DNA from: DATAWK01 sp036267255
Lineage (GTDB): Bacteria > Acidobacteriota > Terriglobia > Terriglobales > Acidobacteriaceae
Reading direction: 5' to 3'
Length of the DNA: 64,000 bases
Assembly: GCA_036267255.1 (NCBI GenBank)
Contig: DATAWK010000041.1
Coordinates: forward strand, 496,001 to 560,000
Each line of letters begins with the position of its first letter. The stretch's first letter is position 1. The notes under the pieces were generated by a model, which had not been told where the DNA came from, did not search any database, and saw only the letters and a program-made list of their open reading frames with translations. A program made the translations under genes and the position numbers. Below, piece after piece: positions 18,962 through 28,400 of this stretch.

Positions 18962-19483
18962 ATGTTCTGTAGTAAATGTGGACAACCCATTCAGCAGCAA
19001 GCCCATTGCACCGTCTGTGGCACCCCGACAGGACTTGGGGCAAGAATCGGCAATCCGCCCGCTCTTGTCTCCCGTATCTCGCGGCATTTGCAAACCACCG
19101 GCATTCTCTGGATAGCTTATGCCGGATATACCATGCTGCACTGGTTATTGGCTGTCACCGTGATGCGCACGATGCTTGGGTCTGGCCATCCCTGGTTTAT
19201 GGGAGGACCCGATCTCTCTCATATGCCCTTCTTCGGTTCCTGGATCATCCCTTTTGTGACTGCGATCCTGGTACTCCGCGCCATACTTTCCCTGGCCGTT
19301 GGGATTGCCTTGATAACACGCCAGCCCTGGGGGCGCACCTTCGCCATTGTCGTGTCCATCCTGACGCTCATCAAGCTCTTTACCGGCACGGCTCTGGCTA
19401 TCTATACGCTATGGGTACTGCTGGGCCCCAATGCCAGGCAGGATTACGATCATATCGCTGGCAATGCCATGGCATATCGCTGA
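18962..19483 (+). CDS. Zinc-ribbon membrane protein
   Basis: A 173-residue protein starting MFCSKCGQPIQQQAHCTVCG. The two CxxC pairs form a rubredoxin-like zinc ribbon (Cys 3, 6, 16, 19). A short linker is followed by about four hydrophobic segments (near 45-65, 80-105, 110-130 and 135-155), so the ribbon is probably a cytoplasmic N-terminal tag on a membrane protein. Such zinc_ribbon_2 fusions are common and mostly uncharacterised. A GAGGTGACC leader just before the ATG gives a plausible ribosome binding site. hemB follows 24 bases later, so the two may be co-transcribed. Confidence 0.82.
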   Translation: MFCSKCGQPIQQQAHCTVCGTPTGLGARIGNPPALVSRISRHLQTTGILWIAYAGYTMLHWLLAVTVMRTMLGSGHPWFMGGPDLSHMPFFGSWIIPFVTAILVLRAILSLAVGIALITRQPWGRTFAIVVSILTLIKLFTGTALAIYTLWVLLGPNARQDYDHIAGNAMAYR

Positions 19484-19507
19484 ACCGGTCTAGAATCGTA
19501 CATAGCG

Positions 19508-20497
19508 ATGGCTTACCCCGTGACACGTATGCGGCGACTGCGCCGTACGGAATCTCTCCGCGCCTTGGTGCGTGAAACGCATCTGCGTCCAGGTGCGTTG
19601 ATCTATCCGCTTTTTATTTGTTCCGGCGAAGGTGTTCGCCGGCCGATCGGCTCGATGCCCGGCGTCTTCAATCTCTCCATCGACATGGCGATCGAAGAGG
19701 CGCGCCAGACCGCAGCACTGGGCATCGGCGGTCTGCTGCTTTTTGGACTGCCGGAGAGCAAAGATGAGCAGGCCACAGGAGCATGGGACGCGCATGGCAT
19801 TGTTCAGGAGGCCCTGCGCGCGATGAAACGGGAGCGTTCGCTCGATACCCTGGTCCTGATGGCCGATGTCTGCCTGTGCGAATACACCTCGCATGGCCAC
19901 TGCGGCGTTGTGCAGAAGACCCTCGATGGCAACCACGAGGTAGAAAACGACGCGAGCGTTGTGCTCATCGCAAAAACTGCTGTCTCCCTGGCGCAGGCTG
20001 GTGCGGATATCGTCGCGCCCTCGGACATGATGGATGGCCGCGTGGCGGCCATTCGTGCAGGGCTGGATGCTGCACAGCTCGAACAAGTCCCGATTCTTTC
20101 TTATGCCTCGAAGTTCGCTTCAGCTTTCTACGGGCCATTTCGCGAAGCTGCTGATTCCGCGCCGCAATTCGGCGACCGCCGCAGCTATCAGATGGACGGC
20201 GCCAATCTTCGCGAGGCGATGCGCGAGATCGAGTTGGATCTGGCTGAAGGCGCCGACATGATCCTGATGAAGCCGGCGATGCCGTATCTGGATGTGATTC
20301 GCGCAGCTCGTGAGCGCTTTGATGTGCCGATGGGCGCGTATCAGGTTTCCGGCGAGTATTCCATGTTGCAGGCGGCGTTTGCGCATGGCTGGCTGGAACG
20401 AGATCGCGCCATGCTGGAGTCGCTGCTTGGCATTCGCCGCGCCGGCGCGGATTTCATCGTTACCTATTTCGCAAAAGATGCGGCCAGGTTGCTGTAG
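19508..20497 (+). CDS. hemB: Delta-aminolevulinic acid dehydratase (porphobilinogen synthase)
   Basis: Condenses two 5-aminolevulinate molecules to porphobilinogen in the tetrapyrrole pathway (haem, and in this organism perhaps the corrin ring). At 329 residues it has the expected length. The metal site DVCLCEYTSHGHCG (about 120-133) has the three cysteines of the zinc-dependent form. Catalytic lysines fall in YASKFASAFYGP (about residue 202) and MILMKPAMPYLD (about residue 255). The substrate loop carries GDRRSYQMD. It follows the zinc-ribbon gene by 24 bases, with a small NTF2-like gene immediately behind. Confidence 0.97.
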   Translation: MAYPVTRMRRLRRTESLRALVRETHLRPGALIYPLFICSGEGVRRPIGSMPGVFNLSIDMAIEEARQTAALGIGGLLLFGLPESKDEQATGAWDAHGIVQEALRAMKRERSLDTLVLMADVCLCEYTSHGHCGVVQKTLDGNHEVENDASVVLIAKTAVSLAQAGADIVAPSDMMDGRVAAIRAGLDAAQLEQVPILSYASKFASAFYGPFREAADSAPQFGDRRSYQMDGANLREAMREIELDLAEGADMILMKPAMPYLDVIRAARERFDVPMGAYQVSGEYSMLQAAFAHGWLERDRAMLESLLGIRRAGADFIVTYFAKDAARLL

Positions 20498-20509
20498 GTG
20501 TTTATAAAT

Positions 20510-20977
20510 ATGCGAATGTTTCGTTACACAACAATGGCCGGTCTGTTATCGGCAACGTTGGCAGTATATGCGGCTCCTTGTCGGGCTCCGGCTGCGAAAC
20601 AAACACAGCCCGCGACCGAGGCCGCACTTCGCGCGGTGAGCGATCTTTGGGTGCAGGTGCTGCCTACTCAGAATCGGGATTTGCTCAACTGCATTCTGAG
20701 CGACGATTATATGGACTCCGATTGGCAGGGCCAGCTGCGCACCAAAACGATGATGCTGGATGGCCTGACAAGCAAGGCAAAGATGCGTGAGAATATTCAG
20801 ATAGAAAAGATACGCGTCATGCAGGACATCGGGCTGATCTGGGGTATCAACCGTGTGGAAGACTCTTCGGGCAAAGCGATCGTCACGCTCCGCTTTACGG
20901 ATGTCTATGCATATCGCCATCAGCGCTGGATGGCCGTGGCCTCGCAGGAGACGCCGCTACAGCAGGGTTCTCATTAA
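20510..20977 (+). CDS. Exported NTF2-like (DUF4440-type) protein
   Basis: A small protein of about 155 residues starting MRMFRYTTMAGLLSATLAVY, a likely signal peptide cut after the alanine-rich AAPCRAPAA. The mature part has the pattern of NTF2/SnoaL-like folds of the DUF4440 kind: an initial helix (ALRAVSDLWVQVLPTQN), an acidic turn (LSDDYMDSD), then strands ending VTLRFTDVYAYRHQRWMAVA. Such folds bind small hydrophobic ligands or act as enzymes; nothing identifies a function. A GTG at 20498 is an alternative start, but the ATG at 20510 has an AGGTG leader. It follows hemB by 12 bases. The protein at 62452 is of the same broad type. Confidence 0.72.
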   Translation: MRMFRYTTMAGLLSATLAVYAAPCRAPAAKQTQPATEAALRAVSDLWVQVLPTQNRDLLNCILSDDYMDSDWQGQLRTKTMMLDGLTSKAKMRENIQIEKIRVMQDIGLIWGINRVEDSSGKAIVTLRFTDVYAYRHQRWMAVASQETPLQQGSH

Positions 20978-21007
20978 CCGTCCGCATGTGCGGCAGGAGG
21001 AAATTGT

Positions 21008-21985
21008 ATGAGCATTGTCACCAAACCTGGAATAGGTACTGCATCCACGTTGCCTGCAGAGCCTCGGACCAATAACAGCTTTCAGCAAGCGGCGCTTCTT
21101 TTCGAATACAGTTCAGCGGCGGATCCCATAAAATCTGGATCCACGCCGGGGATTCCCTACGCCGAATTTACCAGTGAACTTTATGCCTCTGGGCCGAGCC
21201 GTATTATTCCGCTGGATCTTTCGCAGGCATTGCACTGCGCTGGGCCGGCAACAGGTCCTTCGCTTGCGGCCAGCTTCATCCGTCTGGAAGCGGGTCACGA
21301 ACTCGAGACGCGCGTCAATGCCACCTCGGAACTCTTTTATGTGATTCAGGGAAAGGGTACGTCGACAATTGGCGATCACCAGATTGCATGGTCGCAGGGC
21401 GATTTTTTCACTCTTCCTGGAGGCGCAGCGCTGCATCGCGGCTTGGAGACCTCCGCGTTGTACTGGGTCAACGATCAACCGCTGCTGGAGTATTTAGGCG
21501 TACAGCGCAAGCAGGCGCGCTTTGCTCCAGCCCACTATACCCGCAGCGAGCTGGCCAAAGCGTTGCAACATGCGGCGGACGATCCGCGTGCGGCAACCAG
21601 AAGCCGCATCAGTCTCATTCTTGGCAATCCGGACTGTATGCAGACGAAGACAGTGACTCATGTGCTTTGGGCCATGTATGGCCTGGTGGAACCGCATACG
21701 CGGCAGTTGCCACACCGTCATCAGTCTGTTGCGGTTGACCTGATTATTGACGCCAAGCCCGGTTGCTACACCCTGGTGGGTACCGAGCTGAATAAAGATG
21801 GCAATATCAAAAATCCAACACGTGTCGATTGGAAATCCGGTTCCGTGTTTGTTACTCCTCCTGGCTACTGGCATGAGCACTGGAACGAGTCCAATGAACG
21901 CGCGTATCTGACGCCGATTCAGGATGCGGGCTTGCATACCTATCTGCGGACTCTCGACATCACTTTTTATAAAGAAGATAAATAA
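21008..21985 (+). CDS. Two-domain cupin, gentisate-dioxygenase-like
   Basis: A 325-residue bicupin. The first cupin covers about 85-155 (LEAGHELETRVNATSELFYV, then GDFFTLPGGAALHRG). The second covers about 225-305 (QLPHRHQSVAVDLII, then VFVTPPGYWHEHWNESN) and has the metal-binding pattern H-x-H with a later H-x-x-H. The layout resembles gentisate 1,2-dioxygenase and related ring-cleaving bicupins, but key residues of the first domain are poorly kept, so substrate and activity are open. A very strong ribosome binding site (AGGAGG) precedes the ATG. A two-part hairpin lies directly after the stop codon. Confidence 0.78.
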   Translation: MSIVTKPGIGTASTLPAEPRTNNSFQQAALLFEYSSAADPIKSGSTPGIPYAEFTSELYASGPSRIIPLDLSQALHCAGPATGPSLAASFIRLEAGHELETRVNATSELFYVIQGKGTSTIGDHQIAWSQGDFFTLPGGAALHRGLETSALYWVNDQPLLEYLGVQRKQARFAPAHYTRSELAKALQHAADDPRAATRSRISLILGNPDCMQTKTVTHVLWAMYGLVEPHTRQLPHRHQSVAVDLIIDAKPGCYTLVGTELNKDGNIKNPTRVDWKSGSVFVTPPGYWHEHWNESNERAYLTPIQDAGLHTYLRTLDITFYKEDK

Positions 21986-22053
21986 GGCTTTCCGCGTGGC
22001 ATGCTGCCGACAGGATCGCGTCGCAGCATGCCGTGGTTGGTTTGTGGAAAGCC
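21986..22053 (+). terminator. Two-part hairpin after the cupin gene
   Basis: Begins on the base after the stop codon. Outer arms are GGCTTTCC (21986-21993) and GGAAAGCC (22046-22053). Inner arms are GGCATGCTGC (21998-22007) and GCAGCATGCC (22023-22032). All arms are perfect. There is no T-tract, so it may act as an mRNA-stabilising or Rho-assisted element rather than a classical terminator. Confidence 0.5.
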
Positions 22054-22173
22054 GGTTACCGGTTCGGCTTCCAAATAGCAGCATTCAACACCTTGGCAAA
22101 TCTCGACGCCGGGTGGGAAAACCCAATATCCTTGATAGTGTTGATAATGTTATTCCGCTGTCCCTAAATAGCT

Positions 22174-24216
22174 ATGAATACATCCCAGACAACGATTCAG
22201 GTGCAGCTGCCCGATGGTAGCGCACGCACGGTGCCCGCAGGCACCACGCCGTTTGATATTGCGAACAGTATTTCGCCGCGCCTGGCTGCAGCCGCAATCG
22301 CTGCGCAAATACGTCCCTTGCACGCCGAGATCGCAACGGTAAAGGCCGACGACGAGGCACATACGGAAGCCTCCATGTACACAGCCGAAGACGGCAGCGC
22401 CGAACGTATCGTCGATCTATCCCAACCCCTTCAGGAAGACGTTGCCCTGCGCCTGTTGACGGAGAAGGATGCCGAAGCCTTGCGCGTCGTGCGTCATTCC
22501 GCGGCGCACGTTATGGCGACAGCGGTGCTGGAGCTGTTTCCAGAGACGAAGCTGGGCCACGGTCCGGCGACGGATAACGGATTCTTTTATGACTTCTACC
22601 GGCCTACACCATTTACGCCGGCAGACCTGGAGCGTATTCAGGCGAAGATGGCCGAAGTTGTTGCGCGGGATGAGAAGTTTGTTCGCGAGTGGCAACCGCG
22701 CGAAGAAGGCCTGGCACGCTTCAAAGCAGACAACGATTTCATGAAGGTTCATTTTATCGAGCGCTTCACGCATCTGGGTGAGAAGGTTTCGCTCTATCGC
22801 AATGGGGCATTCGTCGATTTCTGCCGAGGCCCGCATGTTCCCTCCACAGGTCGTATAAAGGCCTTCAAGGTGATGAACCTTGCCGGAGCCTACTGGCTGG
22901 GCGACGAGAAGAACCCGCAGCTACAGCGCATTTACGGTACCGCGTTCTTCAACAAGAAAGAGATGGACGAACACTTCGCGCGTCTGGAAGAAGCGCAGCG
23001 TCGCGACCATCGCGTGCTGGGAAAACAGCTCGATTTGTTCTCCATTCAAGAAGTTGCCGGGCCGGGCCTCATCTTCTGGCACCCTAAAGGCGGCATCATC
23101 CGCAACATCATGGAAAGCTGGATGCGCGAAGAATGTGTCCGTCGCGGTTACGATCTGGTTTACACGCCGCACGTCATGCGCCATGAGCTATGGAAGATCA
23201 GCGGTCACGCCGGCTTCTATTCACAAAACATGTACACGCCCATAGAACTGGATGATGCCGACTACCAGTTGAAGCCGATGAATTGTCCGGGCCACATCCT
23301 TATCTTCAAGAACACACCCAAAAGCTATCGCGATCTGCCGGTTCGCCTGGCCGAGCTGGGCAATGTGTATCGTTATGAGCGCAGTGGCACCATGCACGGA
23401 TTGTTGCGTGTGCGCGGCTTTACCCAGGACGACGCTCACATCTTCTGCACCATCGCGCAGGTCGAGAGCGAAATCGCCGCCTGCATCGATTTTGCCGAAG
23501 CGGTGCTAAAGACATTCGGTTTCTCTGAGTTCAAGGTCGAGCTTTCCACCTGGGACCCGAAAGATACAACCAGCTACGTTGGCTCGACAGAAAACTGGGC
23601 AATGGCCATCGGCTCGCTCGAACGCGTCCTGCAGAGCAGGCAAATCCCCTACAAAACTATCCCCGGCGAGGCGGCATTCTACGGGCCAAAGATCGACATC
23701 AAGCTAGTCGATGCATTGGGTCGCTTGTGGCAGCTCTCGACGGTGCAATTCGATTTCAACCTTCCAGCGCGTTTTGAGCTGGAGTATGTCGGTGAAGATG
23801 GAGAGCGGCATCAGCCCGTGATGGTACACCGAGCGCTGTATGGCTCGGTAGAGCGCTTCTTCGGTGTGCTGATCGAGCACTACGCTGGCGCTTTCCCACT
23901 ATGGCTGGCTCCTGTACAGGTTGGCTTGGTGCCGATCAGCGAAAAACATGTCGAGTATGCCCAAAAAGTACGGTCACAGTTACAGATGGCCGGCCTGCGC
24001 GTGGAACTCGACGATCGCAATGAAAAAATGAACGCGAAAATCCGCGACCTGACGATGCAGAAGATTCCTTATGTGCTTGTGATGGGCGACAAGGAAGCCA
24101 CAGCCAACGCTGTCAGTGTGCGTACTCGCGGCAAGGGTGACGAAGGCAGCATTTCTATAGAGGAATTTGTGACGAAGGCGAAGAGATTGGTGGAAGACAG
24201 ATCGACGGAGCTTTAG
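22174..24216 (+). CDS. thrS: Threonyl-tRNA synthetase
   Basis: Charges tRNA-Thr with threonine. The 680-residue protein shows the full bacterial layout. A TGS domain spans about 8-70. The editing domain has HSAAHVMATAV near residue 108 and, later, the FVDFCRGPHVPSTG segment. The class II catalytic core carries the zinc cysteine in MNCPGHILIF and the YRYERSGTMHGLLRVRGFTQ motif 2. A C-terminal anticodon-binding domain ends the protein. Slightly longer than the E. coli enzyme (642). The ATG at 22174 gives a complete TGS domain, though no clear Shine-Dalgarno is seen; no T-box leader was recognised in the 120 bases upstream. Confidence 0.97.
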   Translation: MNTSQTTIQVQLPDGSARTVPAGTTPFDIANSISPRLAAAAIAAQIRPLHAEIATVKADDEAHTEASMYTAEDGSAERIVDLSQPLQEDVALRLLTEKDAEALRVVRHSAAHVMATAVLELFPETKLGHGPATDNGFFYDFYRPTPFTPADLERIQAKMAEVVARDEKFVREWQPREEGLARFKADNDFMKVHFIERFTHLGEKVSLYRNGAFVDFCRGPHVPSTGRIKAFKVMNLAGAYWLGDEKNPQLQRIYGTAFFNKKEMDEHFARLEEAQRRDHRVLGKQLDLFSIQEVAGPGLIFWHPKGGIIRNIMESWMREECVRRGYDLVYTPHVMRHELWKISGHAGFYSQNMYTPIELDDADYQLKPMNCPGHILIFKNTPKSYRDLPVRLAELGNVYRYERSGTMHGLLRVRGFTQDDAHIFCTIAQVESEIAACIDFAEAVLKTFGFSEFKVELSTWDPKDTTSYVGSTENWAMAIGSLERVLQSRQIPYKTIPGEAAFYGPKIDIKLVDALGRLWQLSTVQFDFNLPARFELEYVGEDGERHQPVMVHRALYGSVERFFGVLIEHYAGAFPLWLAPVQVGLVPISEKHVEYAQKVRSQLQMAGLRVELDDRNEKMNAKIRDLTMQKIPYVLVMGDKEATANAVSVRTRGKGDEGSISIEEFVTKAKRLVEDRSTEL

Positions 24217-24344
24217 CCCATCAAGCGAGAATTCGGTTTATACCACAGGAGATATTCTGAGTCCACGATTCATTCCCACGCTCAGAGACAAAGCAGGGAA
24301 TGTTATACATAACCTGCAGGATGATTCCACTTGCAGGGTGTCAA

Positions 24345-25478
24345 ATGCGGCGAATCGCAAGTTTCTTACTCATGTTCTCGTCCATCGGGATTGGAGCACA
24401 TTGCCAAAGCTCGAGTTGGCAACCTGATCTCACGCAGCAGCAAATATACAAACTTTATCGTGCTTCGAGCTCCGACCCTACAGGCGCCAATGCGGACAGC
24501 CGCCAAATTGCTCCGGGACAAACTTTTACAGTTCTCGACACAGCAGGTCCAGGGATGGTCTCGCACATATGGTTCACAATTGCCGACGATGAACCGTACA
24601 ACCTGAAACGCATCGTTTTGCGCATGTATTGGGATGATGAAAAGACTCCCAGCGTCGAAACGCCGATTGGAGATTTCTTTGGACTGGGCTTAGGCTCTTA
24701 TCACAATTGGCAATCGGAAATGCTTTCTGTCGGAAGCGACCAGGCACTCAATTGCTTTTTCCCAATGCCCTTTCGGCATCATGCGCGCATTACTGTGACC
24801 AACGAGGGAAAACAGCCAATTGAATCGCTGTATTACAACATTGATTATCGGATTTATCCTCATCCACTCGCGGCGGATACGGTGTATTTCCACGCTCAGT
24901 ATCGGCAGGCACAACCCAATCATGGCTGGACGACAAACTGGTCACTCAATTCCGATGCACTGGTAAATAACAAGGCAAATTTAGATGGTAAGGATAATTA
25001 CGTTTGGATGGATGCCACCGGCCACGGTCAATATGTAGGTGTAACCATGTCGGTTCTGCAGAATCAGGACGGCTGGTGGGGCGAGGGGGACGATATGTTT
25101 TTTATTGATGGTGCCGCTCGTCCGTCCATTGCCGGCACTGGTTCGGAAGATTATTTTCTAGGCGCATGGAATTTTGGGGGCAAGCCGTTTTCTTATCAGC
25201 TATACGGAGCCCCTGTCGTAGGCGCCGAGCTGGCGGGTGGCCGATCGAGCGTATATCGCTTTCATCTCGATTCGCCGATCCCATTTTCTAAATCATTCAA
25301 AGCCACCATCGAGCATGGACACGCGAACCATCGTTCGGACAACTACTATTCGGTTGCCTACTGGTACCAGGCCGAACCTCACGCGCCATTTCCGCCACTC
25401 CCAGATGTGGAACAAAGAATACCGAAGTTACAGATGGTCGGCGGACCCGGCAATGCTGGATCTTCGACGCAACCATAG
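24345..25478 (+). CDS. Secreted DUF2961 / GH172-type protein
   Basis: A 377-residue exported protein with the signal peptide MRRIASFLLMFSSIGIGAHC. The mature chain matches the DUF2961 family, now glycoside hydrolase family 172: SHIWFTIADD, LRMYWDDEKTPSVETPIGDFFG, and GTGSEDYFLGAWNFGG are its hallmarks. The acidic residues in DWD-like and GSEDYF motifs are the likely catalytic centre. Characterised members act on difructose anhydride or on arabinofuranosyl linkages; substrate here unknown. The start is placed at the ATG with an AGGGTG leader; ATGs further upstream lack one. The gene ends 17 bases from the convergent TonB-type receptor gene, perhaps a partner in glycan uptake. Confidence 0.87.
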   Translation: MRRIASFLLMFSSIGIGAHCQSSSWQPDLTQQQIYKLYRASSSDPTGANADSRQIAPGQTFTVLDTAGPGMVSHIWFTIADDEPYNLKRIVLRMYWDDEKTPSVETPIGDFFGLGLGSYHNWQSEMLSVGSDQALNCFFPMPFRHHARITVTNEGKQPIESLYYNIDYRIYPHPLAADTVYFHAQYRQAQPNHGWTTNWSLNSDALVNNKANLDGKDNYVWMDATGHGQYVGVTMSVLQNQDGWWGEGDDMFFIDGAARPSIAGTGSEDYFLGAWNFGGKPFSYQLYGAPVVGAELAGGRSSVYRFHLDSPIPFSKSFKATIEHGHANHRSDNYYSVAYWYQAEPHAPFPPLPDVEQRIPKLQMVGGPGNAGSSTQP

Positions 25479-25495
25479 CTTCTTCCTGCAGCACT

Positions 25496-28400
25496 CTAAA
25501 ACCGCACTCTTGCACCGAATTGAATTTGCCGTTGTGTGTAGACTGCATTGCTGTTGGCGTTAGTAACGGTTCCATAGGTTGGGTTGAATTCCAGGTAGGG
25601 CGTGGCCGATGTTGCCTGGGAAGGACACCCCTGTGTCAATGGTGTGGAGCAGGCGGTGTAGCCCAATGTATCCATGGCAGTGACGTTGGTGTGGTTGGTC
25701 AGATTGTAGGCCTCGCCCATCAACTCCAGGCTGGTGCGCTCGCCAAAGTCGATGCGTCGCGTCAGTCGCAGGCTGGTCGTCTGCGTGCTGGGAAACCGAT
25801 TGTTGTTACGCTCAAAAATGTTCAACCGCGAAGGGCCACCCGATCCGTTGATGCCAAAGAATGCGCCCCCCGGTGCACTGCCGCCTACGTTCAGTGTGTA
25901 AGGAAGCCCAGTCTGCCATGCGACAATGGGCGACATACTGTAGTTATTCACTAGGTCACCCAGCATCCCTTGTTTGCGCCACGTGGGCCACCATGTTCCA
26001 TGGACGACCAGCCGCTGCCGCACGTCTGTATTGGAGTTGCCGTAGTTAAGCCGCATATTATTCGGCTCCAGAATGTTCGTTGGCGATTTATACAGAAACT
26101 CATTCTGGTCATAGTCCAACGCGTGGGCAAACGTATAGTTGAAGCCGTAACTTAGACCACGCCATGTGCGATGCTGCACCTGGATAACACCCGCATTGTA
26201 GTTGGAGTTCACATTGCTCAGCATTTCCGTGATGTTGCTGTACAGGTAATTAGGCCGGATGGATGTATAGAGCGGAGTGGTGTACGTGGCACCCTGCGGC
26301 AATGGACTGGCCTTACCCAGGGGTGTTCCGGGAATGTCGATGGTATAAGTCAACTGTCCGATGGTTGCGTTGTCGATATTGGTGTCGATAAAGTTCGGCA
26401 ACTCCCGGCCCTGGCTGGAGAGATAGGACAAGGATACAGACGTATGCGATCCAAGCTGCTGCTCCAGCGTGAAATCTCCTTGCAGAATTTGCGGGGCTTG
26501 ATAATCAGGAGCGAAGAAATGTGCGCTGGGCAGTGATCCAACGGCCGAGCCAGTGGGTGCGCTGAAGAAAATATTGGGAAATTGAGGCACGCCAAATTCC
26601 GTAGGTGAAGAGTAGCGATAGGTGCGCTGGCTTTGTGGCGAACCAGAACCGGTGAGTACGGAAAAGAGCGTGCCGTTCAGGATGCGCCCGTAGAAAACTC
26701 CAGCTCCTACGCGAAGGACAGTGTGACCATTACCGAAAATGTCCCACGCCAATCCAGCGCGTGGCCCAATATTGTTCCGGTCATCGGGAGAGTTGTTCGT
26801 CTGTGAGAGCTGTGGATTGGTAAGAAAGGCATGCGGCACGCGCTCATATTCATAGCGCACACCGAGCGTCAGCGTAAGGCGCGGATGAATATGCCATTCA
26901 TCATTGGCAAAGCCTGCGATGTCATGCGTGATCAGGTAGAAGGCAGGTGTGCCGAAGCTCTGCGAGAATCCTGCGAAGGTGTTGACGTAGTAGACAGGCG
27001 GCGGTGGTCCCAGGCCATCGACGGCATGGTAGTAGTCGGCAATAAAATTGCCAAACGCCGTGTAGTTATACGCCCCAACACCACCGTAGATGTTGTCTAA
27101 TTCATCGTAGTTGCGGTCCCAGTCTGCGCCGAATTTCAATACATGATTGCCCAGTACCCAGGTGAGGGACTCGGAGACTTCAAAGCGATGTTCATTCGGG
27201 TACTCCGGGCGCGGCAGTTGTGCCGGATTGCCCAGTACGATGCCTTCGCCTCCAGATCCACCGGCAATGCGAATCTCCGGTGCGTAGCCGAATTGGTTCT
27301 CCGCCAGAGGAAGCTCCGCACCTGTCGGCAACGGGCTCGTCTGCGTATCCAGTTCGTGCCCGTATTGGAAACGGACTTCGTTGCCGACGTTCTCCGTTAG
27401 AAAGCTGGTGAGCCGCGCAATCATCCAATCCATAGAAAGCGTGTCGTTGCCGAAACTATTGATGCCATACTGCTCGGAGCTTTGTGTCAGCACTCCGTTG
27501 GGAGAGTTCCAATGCATGTGGTTGTACGCAAAGGATGCATGGTTGCGGTCATTGATCTGCCAATCAACCTTAGGAAAATTCAGCATCTGGCTGCCAGTGC
27601 GCGGTACCAGGCCAGAGAGCGACAAAACGAGCTGCAACCCTTTTTGATATTGGGCGACCCCGGCTTGATAGCTCGGCATGTCCAGCCGGTCATAGACTTC
27701 GCAGGCTCCTTGCGTAGCCTCAAACTGGAAGACGCTGGTGTAAAAAACACTGGTTGCCGCAGTTTCGGCGCTGCCCCCTCCGCCGTTGTATGGAGGCAGG
27801 TTCGCGCATGTGATGGGATAGCCGAGATAGGTTCCGGTGGGAATCGAAGCCAGCGGCTGCGCGAAAATAGCCTCTGGACTGCCCACGCGTGAAATAGCAG
27901 GATAGTTTTTCTGCACATAGTCAAAGGAGTAGAACCAGAAAAGCCTATCCTTTTTTATCGGGCCGCCAATGTCAAATCCCATCTGGCGACGCTCCGCCGC
28001 GGGCTTATACGGATTGGTCGTAAACACGTCGGAAGCATTGGCGGTCGTCAACGTGGTAAACGGATTGGTTGCAGCGAGTGCGCTGTTACGGTCAAAAATA
28101 AATGCCTCACCGCGTAACTTGTTGCCACCGCTTTTGGTGACGGTGTTGATGACGCCTCCTGCAGAGCGGCCATATTCTGCGGAGTAGTTCGAGGTATTTA
28201 CCTGGAACTGCTCGACGGCCCCCATGCTGATGGAATATGGCGCCCGCACTCCTCCGCGTTCCTCCGAGAAAAATGCTTGATTATTGTCCGCACCATCGAC
28301 CGTGCTGTTGTTCAGCAATACGCTGGTGCCGCGAAAACTCAGCAGGCCCAGGCCGTTTTGATCGCTGACGACTCCCGGAGACAGCAGTGCAAAGCTGGAC

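Noticed and set aside
22053..22173. T-box or other riboswitch before thrS.
   Set aside because: The leader is only about 120 bases and no T-box sequence or conserved riboswitch core was recognised.
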